Shown: one piece after another, positions 52,824 through 62,100 of the stretch | Layout of the letters: every line of letters starts with the position of its first letter | Numbering within the stretch: position 1 is the stretch's first letter | From: Nocardia caishijiensis NBRC 108228 | Lineage (GTDB): Bacteria; Actinomycetota; Actinomycetes; Mycobacteriales; Mycobacteriaceae | Reading direction: 5' to 3' | Assembly (NCBI RefSeq): GCF_001612825.1 | Contig: NZ_BDBE01000030.1 | Coordinates: forward strand, 496,001 to 560,000 | DNA length: 64,000 nucleotides | The notes under the pieces: generated by a model | What the model was told of the DNA's origin: nothing | Seen by the model: the letters and a program-made list of their open reading frames with translations, nothing else | The model's database searches: none | Program-made: the position numbers and the translations under genes

Positions 52824-52855
52824 CTTTTCCCCATTCTCAGTATCGGTGGAGTCGG

Positions 52856-52969
52856 CTACCGGCCGAGGTTCTGGATGATGTAGAGCAGATTCGCCAGCGC
52901 GGCGGTACCGTTGGCTGCCAGTGAGGAACCGAGGTTGAGAAGGTCGAGGCCGAGAAACAGTCCGTACAT
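52856..52969 (-). CDS. Candidate RiPP precursor peptide (37 aa)
   Basis: A 37-residue peptide, beginning MYGLFLGLDLLNLGSSLAAN and ending ALANLLYIIQNLGR. It is rich in Leu, Asn, Gly and Ala and has no cysteine. AAAGGGA lies 8-9 bases before ATG 52969. A promoter-like TTGGTA-N17-GAGAAT lies 30-55 bases upstream. Position directly before a radical SAM/SPASM enzyme and a 2OG oxygenase makes it the likely substrate; a conserved leader-core boundary cannot be seen from one sequence. It could instead be a membrane-active or regulatory peptide. Confidence 0.6.
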   Translation of the reverse strand: MYGLFLGLDLLNLGSSLAANGTAALANLLYIIQNLGR

Positions 52970-52992
52970 CTGACGTCCCTTTTCTGTTCGTC

Positions 52993-53024
52993 CGCATTCT
53001 CGATGTCGAAATGCGTTGTACCAA
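52993..53024 (-). promoter_or_regulatory. Promoter with overlapping dyad for the peptide gene
   Basis: On the minus strand TTGGTA (53019-53024), a 17-bp spacer and GAGAAT (52996-53001) resemble a -35/-10 pair. A dyad CGCATT-N11-AATGCG (52993-53015) covers the -10 region, with inner TCGATGTCGA, suggesting repression. Reading of the promoter is inference. Confidence 0.45.
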
Positions 53025-53087
53025 AAGAGATGCGACGGACGGCGGATCCGGTTCGTCTCCGGGACAATCATTTTCGCCGCAGCGTCG

Positions 53088-54302
53088 TCAATCGATCAGC
53101 AAGGCCGCGATCGTCAACGCTGCGACGGCTGTCCAGACGAGGTAATCGAGACGAATCCGTGCGTCCCGGATGGCTTCATCGAGGCTCCTCGCCGCGGTGA
53201 TACGACCGGTGAACTGCGGGGGTGCCGCATCGAGCGCGTCGTCGAGACTCTCGGCGGCGACGATCACCCGCAGCGAGTTCCGTTGTGCGGCACGCAGTTT
53301 TCCTCGGTATCCGCCGACAGCGGTCAACCGATCGCCGACCAGACCTGCGGTGATGGCGCAGGACGGGTCGATCCGGCGGCGGATCACTCGCCCTCGGCGC
53401 AGCAGGTAGGCGAGGGCGACGGCGAATGCCGCACCGGAGGACGCGCCGCTGATGTCGTTGGCCGGAGCACCACCTTCCAAGGTGAGTGACCACAGCACGC
53501 TCACACCGGTGCCGGTGAGTCCGCTGACGTCCCAGGCATCGGCCAGCGCGCCACGGAAGTCCGCGTCGGCCTGCAGGAAACTCATGCGTGCCGGATCCGG
53601 ATGCAAGCCGCTCGGACCATTCTCGACCTGCGTCAATCGCAGGACGGCGACGTGTCCCTCGCCGTAGGCATCGACGAACAGCACGCGCACCTCACTGGTG
53701 CGGGTGGTGGTCGGTCGACGCCCGGCCAACTCGAGTGCGGTGAGCAGAGCGAAGTCCCGCGCAGGGTGGTCGCGATGTGCGGACAGTTCGTCCAGCACCG
53801 AGGCGAGTTCAGCGTCGCCGGTGTCGAAAAGTGCGTCATCGCCACCGGACCGGGAGCCCGCGGAGCCCAAGCCCGCACGTTCGGCGTGCGCGAGGAAGCG
53901 CACGACGGCGGGACCGGCATCGCTCACCCCGGCCAGAGCGCAGGCCAGCGCACCGAGCGCACGCGCGGCCGAGAGTTCGGCGGTGTCGCGCCTGTCGTCG
54001 CCCTCGGGTGACTCCGCTTCCTCGACGAGCAACTCGTCCTCGTCGAGGCTCTTCCAGCGCGCCAGCGACGCACGCGCCAGCACCTCGGTCTCCCGTCGGG
54101 GCGCGAACAGCGCCCGCGCCGCGTCCGCCCCTGCGGCGACGGCGGATCGACAGCACCGCAACCATCGCTGTTCGGCTCCGACCAGCATGTCGAGAACAAC
54201 GTGGTCACGCAGACCGCTCAGATCGTCCGACGTGGCGGTGGGTCCGTACGCGGTGTTCGACGAGCCAGGGAGACCGACGGTATCGGTCGAAAGTCCGAGC
54301 AT
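53088..54302 (-). CDS. Membrane-anchored Lon-like Ser-Lys protease, short form
   Basis: A 404-aa protein. An alpha-helical N-domain (LRCCRSAVAAG and an acidic stretch) leads to a domain aligning with the Lon proteolytic fold: FLQADADFRGALADAW, GASSGAAFAVALAY with candidate nucleophile Ser288, IDPSCAITAGLVGDRLTAVG and GGYRGKLRAAQ with Lys335. One C-terminal transmembrane helix (WTAVAALTIAALLID) ends the protein, so the protease domain faces the cytoplasm. There is no AAA+ domain. Paralogous to the N-terminal parts of the two WD40 proteins in this region, but without a propeller. ATG 54302 follows AAGGAG. Confidence 0.75.
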   Translation of the reverse strand: MLGLSTDTVGLPGSSNTAYGPTATSDDLSGLRDHVVLDMLVGAEQRWLRCCRSAVAAGADAARALFAPRRETEVLARASLARWKSLDEDELLVEEAESPEGDDRRDTAELSAARALGALACALAGVSDAGPAVVRFLAHAERAGLGSAGSRSGGDDALFDTGDAELASVLDELSAHRDHPARDFALLTALELAGRRPTTTRTSEVRVLFVDAYGEGHVAVLRLTQVENGPSGLHPDPARMSFLQADADFRGALADAWDVSGLTGTGVSVLWSLTLEGGAPANDISGASSGAAFAVALAYLLRRGRVIRRRIDPSCAITAGLVGDRLTAVGGYRGKLRAAQRNSLRVIVAAESLDDALDAAPPQFTGRITAARSLDEAIRDARIRLDYLVWTAVAALTIAALLID

Positions 54303-54388
54303 GTGTGCGCTCCTTTTCGAGCCGGGCTGAGATCCCGCGAGCGGGCGAACTCAGTGTCGCGCCGCAGCAGGACCGCGCCACAGTCCGT

Positions 54389-54419
54389 CAGTGCCAAAGC
54401 TCTGACGTCCAGTGCCAAA
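54389..54419 (-). promoter_or_regulatory. Direct repeats upstream of the short Lon-like gene
   Basis: CAGTGCCAAA occurs at 54389-54398 and 54410-54419 (TTTGGCACTG on the transcribed orientation), exactly 21 bp apart, in the 138-bp gap upstream of the short Lon-like gene. Spacing of two helical turns suggests a tandem activator or sigma-factor site. Confidence 0.45.
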
Positions 54420-54440
54420 CTCCGCCCATCGGAAGCAGCG

Positions 54441-57400
54441 TCAACACGCACCCGTGCGAGGAATCCGCGCGAGGTAACGTCGCCATTCCTCGTCATCGAT
54501 CGTCGCGGTACCCGAGTCGCAGATGCTGTGGGCCGCCGCGTCCGGGTCCGTCGCCCACACCGACAACGTGCCGCTGCGTTCCGCGAAACCGCTGACCGCC
54601 ACGAACCGACTGTCCTCGGTGAAGCTCACCCCGAGTTCCCGGCCACCGCCCGAGTCGAGCACCGCGTGCACAGTGGGGTTTCCGCGATCGGTGACACGCC
54701 ATAGCTGGATGATGCCACTTTTCGAGCCCGTGCTCGCCAACAGCGAGCCGTCTGGACTGAACGCGAGCGACCGAACAGCGTCCCACTGGCTGGGACCGGT
54801 CAGCCGTACCCCGAGGTCGCGCGGCACCGACGGATCGGTGGTGTCGAACAGCGCGATCCGGGCGCCACCGGTGACCGCCAGAAGCCCGGTACTACCCGAG
54901 AACGCGACCGCTGCAGCGTGGTCGGAGATCGACAACGTCGCGAGCTGTGGCAATGTCCCTCGGCGCCCGGTGTCGAAGAGATGCACGACTCCGCTGGCTG
55001 TACCGACCGCGAGCAGACCGCGGGGATCGAAGGCCAAGGTCGTGGTCGACACCGGCATGGGCAGGCTTGCGGCGGCGTACGGTCGGGGCGCGCGCGGATC
55101 GCTGATGTCCCAGACGCCGATCGATGATTGCCCGAGAAGAACCGCCAGAAGCCTTCCGTCAGCGCTGATCCGGAACGACCCGACAGCGTTGCGGGATATC
55201 GCCGTCGACATCCTCGAATACACCTGCGGATGAACAGAGTCACTCGTATCGACCAACTCCATGTTGCCCCAGCCGTCGCGTGTCACGGCCAGTGCCTCCG
55301 TCGAGAACTCGACACTGCGCAACACCACGCCCGGCGATCGCCGCAGCCAATCCATCCCGGTCGCGCTGTGCGGCGGCAACACCGGAATACTGCCCGAGAT
55401 CGCCGGATTCTGATAGTAGTCGCCGGGTATGCCGCGCTGAATCGGCCGTTGTGTCGGCCACAAGCGCAGATAGCCGTCGGCTGCCCCTGTCGCCACGAAG
55501 GAATCGGCGGCGGTGAACGAGATCGCGTCCACATCCACCGGTGCGCGCAGCACCATCGGTTCCGAGGTGTCGGCGAGGCGCCACACCCTGGTCGACCGGT
55601 CACTGCCCGCCCCGGCCAGTCGCCGCCCGTCCGAGGAGAAGGCGAGGCCGCGCACTCTGTTGTCGTTGTCACCCGCGCCGACCAGGCGGGTGGATTCCCA
55701 CTCCCCGGCCCGACGGTCGATGATCTCGACCCCCGCGACCTGGCTGGAAATGGCCAGCAGGTCGGCGTGCGGGGCGAAAGTCACGGCGAGGATCCATTCG
55801 CCTTCGAACGGCTGGGGTGCGCGGTCGAGAAGCACCGGTGGCTGTGCCGTGTTCGCGTCGACGTCCCAGACCCGCAGGCCGCCGCGATGACCGCCTGCCG
55901 CAAGGCTTTTCCCGTCATGGTTGTAGGAGACCTCGAGGTAGGCGATCTGGAGCGGGAGGGCGGTTTCGGTCACCGGGCGGCGCCGATCGGTGACATCCCA
56001 TCGGAGTACACCCATCTGCGTGAATTGGTCCCCTTTCAAACCGGCGGCCAGATGTCTGCTGTCGGGGCTGAATCCGAGGCTTTCCACCCGGCCGTCGCTC
56101 AGGTCGGCGAGTTTCGATATCCGTCCCGGATCCGCGATGTCCCAGAGTTCGAGACCCCGAGCGCCCGCCACCGCGACCGTCTTCTCGTCGGGGCTCAGCG
56201 CGATGTCACCACTGACGGCATAGCCGACGTCGAATTCCGCGACCTTCTCCGGCCCGGCGCCGGTGACTCTGATCAGCGTGACGACACCGCGCGAACCAGC
56301 GGTGACCACCAGCGAACCCGTCTGGTTCGACGCGATGAGCAACCTGCCCGGGTCGGCGCGCACCCGGATCGGCGCGTCGAGTGCCGTGGTTTCGAGCAAT
56401 CGCGAACGTGTGTCGACGGTGTCGTCGGTGCGGTAGGCCGCCACCGCGAGCTGTTGCGCCAAGGCCGAATCGGTGTGCTGCAGCCCGGCGGCCGCAGCGG
56501 CCATCATCTGGGCCTGGGAGGCGGTTCGCTCGGCGCGCAGCCGTGATTCGGCGGCCCAGGCCTCGATGCCCGCGAAGACCGTCGATGCCGCCAAGGCGAC
56601 GACCAGGGCCACGGTCGCGTACAGGCGGCGATTCACTTTCGAGCGTGCCTCGCGGATGGCCTCGCCGACCGTCGCGGCTGGCCGCAGACCGGGGTATCGT
56701 TCTTCGCCTTGACGACCGGCTTCCTCGTAGGCATCGGCCGCGACCACGACCCGCATCCGCCGTTCGCGCGCGGCCGCGACTTTGGCCGGATAGCCGCGCA
56801 CCACCGTCAGGTCGCGACCCGACAAACCGGCGCTGACAACACAGTTCGGGTCGATTCGCCATGGGCGCAGCGAACGGAAACGGCGGCGGCGCGGTGCGAG
56901 ATCGTCGAGTGCCACCGCGAGCGCGGCCGCCAGCGAGCCACCGCGCACCCCGTTGGCGGGCGCACCGTTGTCGAGCTCGATCGACCAGACCACACACGAC
57001 CCAGTGCGCTCGAGTGACGAGACCGCCCAGGCAGCGGCCAGACCGTCGGTGAAGGCGGCGTCGGTGTGCAGGAAATGCATGCGCGCGGGATCGGGATGTA
57101 GTCCGCTCGGGCCGTCGGCGAGCAGCTCGAGCCGGAGTGTGCCGATCTCTCCGACATGCCCGTCTGCCAAGAAGGTGGAGAACGCGACCCGGATGCGGGA
57201 TTCGGCCAGCCGTGCGGGACGCCGCCCACCGAGTTCCAGCACCATCAGCACTGCGTAGCCGCGCGCGGGGGATTCGCCCCGACGCAACAGCTCGAGTACC
57301 ACCTCGGTCGATCGCCCCGGGTCTGCGGTGGCCGGGGTGCCCGCCCCCATCAGCAACGAGCCGACCGACGACAGCCCGGCCCGATCGGTGTGTGCGAGGA

Positions 57401-57746
57401 ACTCACCGCACGCGGTGTGGATCTCGGCGGCACCGGTCAGCCCACGGGCGAGCGCGGCCAGCGCTCGCGCCGCGGAGTATTCCGGGTTGGCGACCCCGTT
57501 CGCCGCTGTCGGCTCGGGTTCGTCGGCCAGCAGGTCGTCGGGGTCGTCGAGGACGGCGGCCGGTTCGGTCTCCGCCCAGCTCGATCGCGACTGCTCGATG
57601 AGAACACGAGCCTCCCGGCTGCCGTCGGCGAGTAGGGCACCCGCGGACCCCGACCCGACACTGCTACGGCACAGTGCCAGCCAGTGCTGGGACGCACCGG
57701 TCAGCTGCCGCAGGAACTGTTCGTCGGATGTCGTGCTCGAACGCAC
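54441..57746 (-). CDS. Lon-like protease/TM/WD40 beta-propeller protein
   Basis: An 1101-aa protein. N-domain (TGASQHWLALCRSSVGS), Lon-like domain with Ser271 in RGGSLAAALAVAL and Lys322 in RGYPAKVAAAR, a transmembrane helix near residues 370-390 (ATVALVVALAASTVFAG), a heptad-rich stalk with TDSALAQQLAVAAYRTDD, then 10 or more WD40-type blades to the end (for example GLELWDI, GGLRVWDV, SGIIQLWRV). The tail SICDSGTATIDDEEWRRYL is the one found in nSTAND1-WD40 conflict proteins. GTG 57746 follows AAGGGGG. The propeller should lie outside the membrane if the Lon domain is inside, or vice versa; topology is inferred. Confidence 0.8.
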   Translation of the reverse strand: MRSSTTSDEQFLRQLTGASQHWLALCRSSVGSGSAGALLADGSREARVLIEQSRSSWAETEPAAVLDDPDDLLADEPEPTAANGVANPEYSAARALAALARGLTGAAEIHTACGEFLAHTDRAGLSSVGSLLMGAGTPATADPGRSTEVVLELLRRGESPARGYAVLMVLELGGRRPARLAESRIRVAFSTFLADGHVGEIGTLRLELLADGPSGLHPDPARMHFLHTDAAFTDGLAAAWAVSSLERTGSCVVWSIELDNGAPANGVRGGSLAAALAVALDDLAPRRRRFRSLRPWRIDPNCVVSAGLSGRDLTVVRGYPAKVAAARERRMRVVVAADAYEEAGRQGEERYPGLRPAATVGEAIREARSKVNRRLYATVALVVALAASTVFAGIEAWAAESRLRAERTASQAQMMAAAAAGLQHTDSALAQQLAVAAYRTDDTVDTRSRLLETTALDAPIRVRADPGRLLIASNQTGSLVVTAGSRGVVTLIRVTGAGPEKVAEFDVGYAVSGDIALSPDEKTVAVAGARGLELWDIADPGRISKLADLSDGRVESLGFSPDSRHLAAGLKGDQFTQMGVLRWDVTDRRRPVTETALPLQIAYLEVSYNHDGKSLAAGGHRGGLRVWDVDANTAQPPVLLDRAPQPFEGEWILAVTFAPHADLLAISSQVAGVEIIDRRAGEWESTRLVGAGDNDNRVRGLAFSSDGRRLAGAGSDRSTRVWRLADTSEPMVLRAPVDVDAISFTAADSFVATGAADGYLRLWPTQRPIQRGIPGDYYQNPAISGSIPVLPPHSATGMDWLRRSPGVVLRSVEFSTEALAVTRDGWGNMELVDTSDSVHPQVYSRMSTAISRNAVGSFRISADGRLLAVLLGQSSIGVWDISDPRAPRPYAAASLPMPVSTTTLAFDPRGLLAVGTASGVVHLFDTGRRGTLPQLATLSISDHAAAVAFSGSTGLLAVTGGARIALFDTTDPSVPRDLGVRLTGPSQWDAVRSLAFSPDGSLLASTGSKSGIIQLWRVTDRGNPTVHAVLDSGGGRELGVSFTEDSRFVAVSGFAERSGTLSVWATDPDAAAHSICDSGTATIDDEEWRRYLARIPRTGAC

Positions 57747-57794
57747 TCAGACCCCCTTTTCGAGCATCACACCGTCATCCTGGCAGTCGCCGCG

Positions 57795-58460
57795 CTACAA
57801 CGGTTTTCGTCCCAGCCCGGCCAGTACCGCCGCGCGCACCGGATGTTCGGTCGGCAGTGCGCGGGCGACTCGTCGCCACGCGTTCCGCCCGGCCGTCGTC
57901 GACGCGCGGACCGCGTGTTCGACCGAGACCGCCGCCTCCTCGGTGAGCGCGGCGGCACGGCCGACCGTGATCTCCAGGTCGTCGTTCATCCGCAACAGCG
58001 GCGTGATGATCTGGCCACCGAATGTGCCGTCGTCACCGCGATGGATGAGGACGAGGAACTGCGGTGAGTCCGTGGCGGCGGACAGTCGGATGACGAGGAC
58101 GTCGTCGGCCGAGAGCACCGAACCGTCGCTGGTGACCACTACTTGCGTCTCCCGCCCGTCGGTGGTCGACCGGGTGATCTCGATTCCGAATTGTTCGTCG
58201 CCGACATGCTGCACGGGCGACCTCGCCGCGGTCGCGGCGGCGCGAATCTCCGAACGCCAGCCGGGGATCGAGCGACGGTATCCGCTCAGCGACACGGCCT
58301 CCGCCTCCGCCGACGACCTCGACAGCGCCCGCAGGGCGCCCGCGACAACGCGTCCGGCGGCCGCGTCGACCTCCGGATCGTCGATCGACTCGAGCGCGGT
58401 AGTGACGGAATCGACCGTCGTTGGCCAGGAATGGCGGTCGACAGCTCTCTCTCGTGCCAT
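57795..58460 (-). CDS. Unknown 221-aa protein coupled to the sigma factor
   Basis: No family recognised. An alpha/beta protein with an acidic N-third, then strands ETQVVVTSDGSVLSADDVLV and SPQFLVLIHRGDDGTFGGQI, and a C-terminal helical region rich in Ala and Arg. Its ATG (58460) overlaps the sigma-factor stop as TGATG, so it is translated with it. The second module at the right edge repeats the arrangement (GTGA overlap after its sigma factor), which marks this as a fixed component. It could be an anti-sigma factor or an adaptor, but nothing in the sequence proves it. Confidence 0.75.
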   Translation of the reverse strand: MARERAVDRHSWPTTVDSVTTALESIDDPEVDAAAGRVVAGALRALSRSSAEAEAVSLSGYRRSIPGWRSEIRAAATAARSPVQHVGDEQFGIEITRSTTDGRETQVVVTSDGSVLSADDVLVIRLSAATDSPQFLVLIHRGDDGTFGGQIITPLLRMNDDLEITVGRAAALTEEAAVSVEHAVRASTTAGRNAWRRVARALPTEHPVRAAVLAGLGRKPL

Positions 58461-59107
58461 CACAGGACTCCCATCTGGTCGACATCGTTCTGAAGCAGTT
58501 CTCTGAGTCGTCGCGTTCCCGCGCTGCGCAACCGTTTCACCTTCGACACGTGCACACCGAGGATGTCGGCGACTTCGCGCGTGGTGCGCAAGTCGAAGCC
58601 GTGCTCATCCATCGCGAAGGTCGCGCGCAGCACCGCTCGCTCCGCTGCGTCGGGCAACTCCGCCAACGCCTCTTCGAGCCGATCCCTGGTGACGAGGTCG
58701 TCCACGAAATCGGTGCCCGCGGCCGCCGTGTTCCCCTGTTCGCCGACCTCGTCGAGCGAGCTGAGCAGACGCTCGTCGTTCTTCTGCCTGGTCCGGCTCG
58801 CACGTGATTCCTGGATCTTCCACCTCGTCCGTCGCAGCAGGTAGGCGCGCCAGGCGGTGAGCCGGAATTCCGGGATCCCCTTGTCGAACAGGGAGACCAA
58901 CACCTCCTGCGCCAGATCCTCGTAGGTCTGATAAGCGGACGGGTCGGACTTGCGCAGCTCGTACCTCGCGGTGACGACCAGATACCGCGCGACCTCGACC
59001 AGCGATTCGCCGACCACGTACTCCATCACGGCGAGCCGGTCGGACTCGGGCACTTCCGACAGTGTTCGGCCGAGCCACTTCTCCAGTCCCTTGTCGTCTT
59101 CGGTCAT
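58460..59107 (-). CDS. ECF-type sigma factor, module 1
   Basis: A 215-aa sigma-70 family factor with region 2 (YEDLAQEVLVSLFDKGIPEF, WRAYLLRRTRWKIQESRAS) and region 4 (ALAELPDAAERAVL, TTREVADILGVHVSKVKRLR). An N-terminal segment LEKWLGRTLSEVPESDRLAV is shared with the factor at 63317. ATG 59107 follows GGAGGG. It lies 89 bp downstream of the large WD40 gene and is coupled to the 221-aa protein, so it probably directs transcription of its own neighbourhood. Confidence 0.88.
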   Translation of the reverse strand: MTEDDKGLEKWLGRTLSEVPESDRLAVMEYVVGESLVEVARYLVVTARYELRKSDPSAYQTYEDLAQEVLVSLFDKGIPEFRLTAWRAYLLRRTRWKIQESRASRTRQKNDERLLSSLDEVGEQGNTAAAGTDFVDDLVTRDRLEEALAELPDAAERAVLRATFAMDEHGFDLRTTREVADILGVHVSKVKRLRSAGTRRLRELLQNDVDQMGVL

Positions 59108-59196
59108 GCCACCCAGCCCTCCGGCATTCTCGCTATGCCACCTCGATGGTGCGGTCGCCACTAGAGAAGCGAAGCGAGGCTCCGGTGGTTCGCCAC

Positions 59197-62100
59197 TCAC
59201 CCGAAAGGGCAGGCTTCGACGAACGCGCGGCCGGGCAGGGTGTGTGACCACTCCGGTCGGGTGATCGGCGCGGTGCCGGAGGCACAGATGCGGGCCGCTT
59301 CGGTGGCGGCGTCCGTGCGCCAGCGGCGCACCGTGCCGTCGGTGGCGGATTCGACGAGTACGGTTCCGGCGCCCGCGAAGGCGAGCATCGTTTTCTGCCA
59401 GTGTCTCGCGCGGCGGTCGAGGGTGGCGTAGACGGTGGGGGCCGCGGGGTCGGTGTAGTCCCAGAGGTCGATGCGACCGTGGGTGCGGTCGTCGACGGCG
59501 AGTCGCGTGCCCGTGTGGTCGAAGGCGACCGAACCGACCGGGCCACGCGCGGTGACGGGGATCGGCAGGGGCCGGGGGCCGCCTGGTTCGCCGAGACGGT
59601 AGACGAAGGCTCCGGCGCGGGTTCCGACGGCAAGGGTGTCGTGTGCGGTGACGGCCAGCGACATGTCCTGCCCGGCGGTCGGCAGCCCGGACAGTTCGGC
59701 GACGGACGGGGTGCCGTGAGCACGCAGGTCGAAGACCGTGACGTGCCCGGTGCGGTGACTGCCGACGGCCAGCCGGGAGCCGTCGGGGCTGAGGGCGAGG
59801 GCGGTCGGATAGCCGTGCCCGAATCGCAGCGTCGACCGCAGCTCGGGGCCACCGGGCCGGGTCAAATCCCACAGTTCCACCGAGGATGTCAGGCCACGCC
59901 CGACCGCCAGGGTGCCGTCCGGGGCGAAGACGACACCTCGGGTGTCGACCAGGCTCTGGTCGATCGGCCGACCGAACGGCGTCGGAGTGGATTCGCTGAG
60001 ATCCCAGACCTGGATTCCGCGTTCGTTCAGGGTGGCGGCTCGCGTCCCGTCCGGCCCGATCACGACCGTGTCGAACAAGCCTGACGGGTCACCGTCCGCC
60101 AGGTTGTCGAGAGCGCCCGCTCTCGACAGCGCGCGAAGACGCGGCAGCAGCGCATCGGGCAGCACGCCAGGCGAAGGCACTGATCGGTCCTGGGGAAGTC
60201 TGAACAGCGTGCGCTGTCCGAGTTCGGCGGACGGGCTCGCGAGGTCGAAAACATGGACCGCACCGTCGAATCCGGAGGTCACCAGTGCGCGTCCGCCACG
60301 GAACACCTCGGTCCGCGCCACCGATCCTCCGGGAAATCGGGCGAGCACCGCACCGGTGTCGAGATCGAGCAGCCGCGCACGGGCATCACCACCGACCGCC
60401 ACTGCCGCGCGCCCGTCGCCGACCAGCGCGACATCGAAGTACTCGTTGGCACCGCGCGCTGTGCCAGGGAGCGGTTCCGGCCGGGTGAGGTCGGCACCGA
60501 TGCGCCATCGCGCGATCTCACCGGGGTTGAGTCCCACCGCGAGCATGTCGCCGTCGAAGTCGACCGACCTGATCTCGGCGCCACCCGACCGGTCGACGCG
60601 CACGTCGAAAGCGGGGCGGTGCGGATCCGCTGTGTGCCAACCCCGTACAGTCGTCGTCCACGTCCCGCCGACGATCCGGGCACCGGCCGCCACGAGGACC
60701 CGATCGTGCACCGCCACGAACGCGTGGTTTCCGGGAACCGTCACCGCGGGCAGTGGTACCGGGTGCGCGGGGTCGGCGCCCAAGCGCCAGGACAGCACCG
60801 TTCCCCCGTGGGTACCGATCGCCAGCAGGTCGCTGCCCGGGGCGAACGCCAGCGACCAGGGCAGATGCTCGGCAAGCGCGAATTCGGTTGTGCGCGACGG
60901 GTTCTCGGCGATATCCCACAGCAGGACCGACCGTTCACCGGCGACCGCGAGCCAGCGCTGGTCCGTACTGACGGCCAGGGCTCGCACCGGACCGGTCATC
61001 GCCGGGAACGGCGGCATTCTGGTCACCCCGGCATCACCGACGCGCACGAGCTGCACGAAGCCGTCGTCACCACCGATCGCGATCAGGTCGCCGCCCAGGC
61101 TCGTCGCCAGGCGCGGCGCGTCGGCACCAGCGGATACCTTGTCGCCGGTGGTACCGGGCCGGATCCGGATCGGTGTGCCGAGAGCCGAGAATTCCAGCAG
61201 TGCCGAGCGGGCGTCGACCGTGTCGCTCGTGCGCACCGCGGCCACGGCGACCAGTTGCGCCAGCGCGGGGTCGAAGTCGGCGCCACCACGGGCAACACCA
61301 GCGAACAAGCGTGAATTCGATTCGGCTCTGGCAGCGGCGTTCTCGGCCCGAACACCGTTCAGGCCGGTCACCGAGACCACGGCCGACAGCACGGCGAGCA
61401 TTCCGGCGACGGAGACGAGCCACAGCGCCAGGTTCGGTCGGCTGCGGGTCCGCGACACCGCTTCGGAGACCGTGGCGGCCGCCGCGACCCGGTCGAGGTA
61501 GTCCTCGGGCGCCTGTCGCCGCGCCTCGTCGAAACCGGTTTCGGCGACCACCACCCGCAGCGAGGCCCGTTGCGCGGCAGCGAGTTTGCCCGCATATCCA
61601 CCGACCGTGGTCAGCTCCGTGTTCGACAGTCCCGCCGTCACCGCGCAGGCCGGGTCGAGCCGACGCACCCGCAGCCACCGCACCATCTGGTGGCGCGGTG
61701 CCAGGTCGTCGAGCGCGACGGCCATCGCGGCCGCCATCGACGCACCGTTGATGTCGTTCTCGGGCGCGCGCCCCACACCGGTCACCGACCACAGCACGCA
61801 GGCGTTCGTCGCGGCCGGTCTACTGACCTCCCACGCCCGTGCGAGACTGTCGGTGAAATCGCGATCCGCCTGCAGGAACGACATGGCGGACGGGTCCGGG
61901 TGCAGTCCGCTCGGCCCCTCGCGCAGCTGCTCCAACCGCAGCACGCCGACTCGTCCGGCACCCCCGATGTCGACGAACAGCACGCTCACCCGAGTGGTCC
62001 GCACTGTCGGCGGGCGTCGTCCGGCCAGCTCCAGCGCCGTGAGGATGGCGTAACCACGCGACGGTCTGCCGCCCTGGCCGAGCAGATGCAGCACCATCTC

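Noticed and set aside
54389..54419. Sigma-54 promoter based on TGGCAC
   Set aside because: No TTGC element at the right spacing, and sigma-54 is generally absent from actinobacteria.
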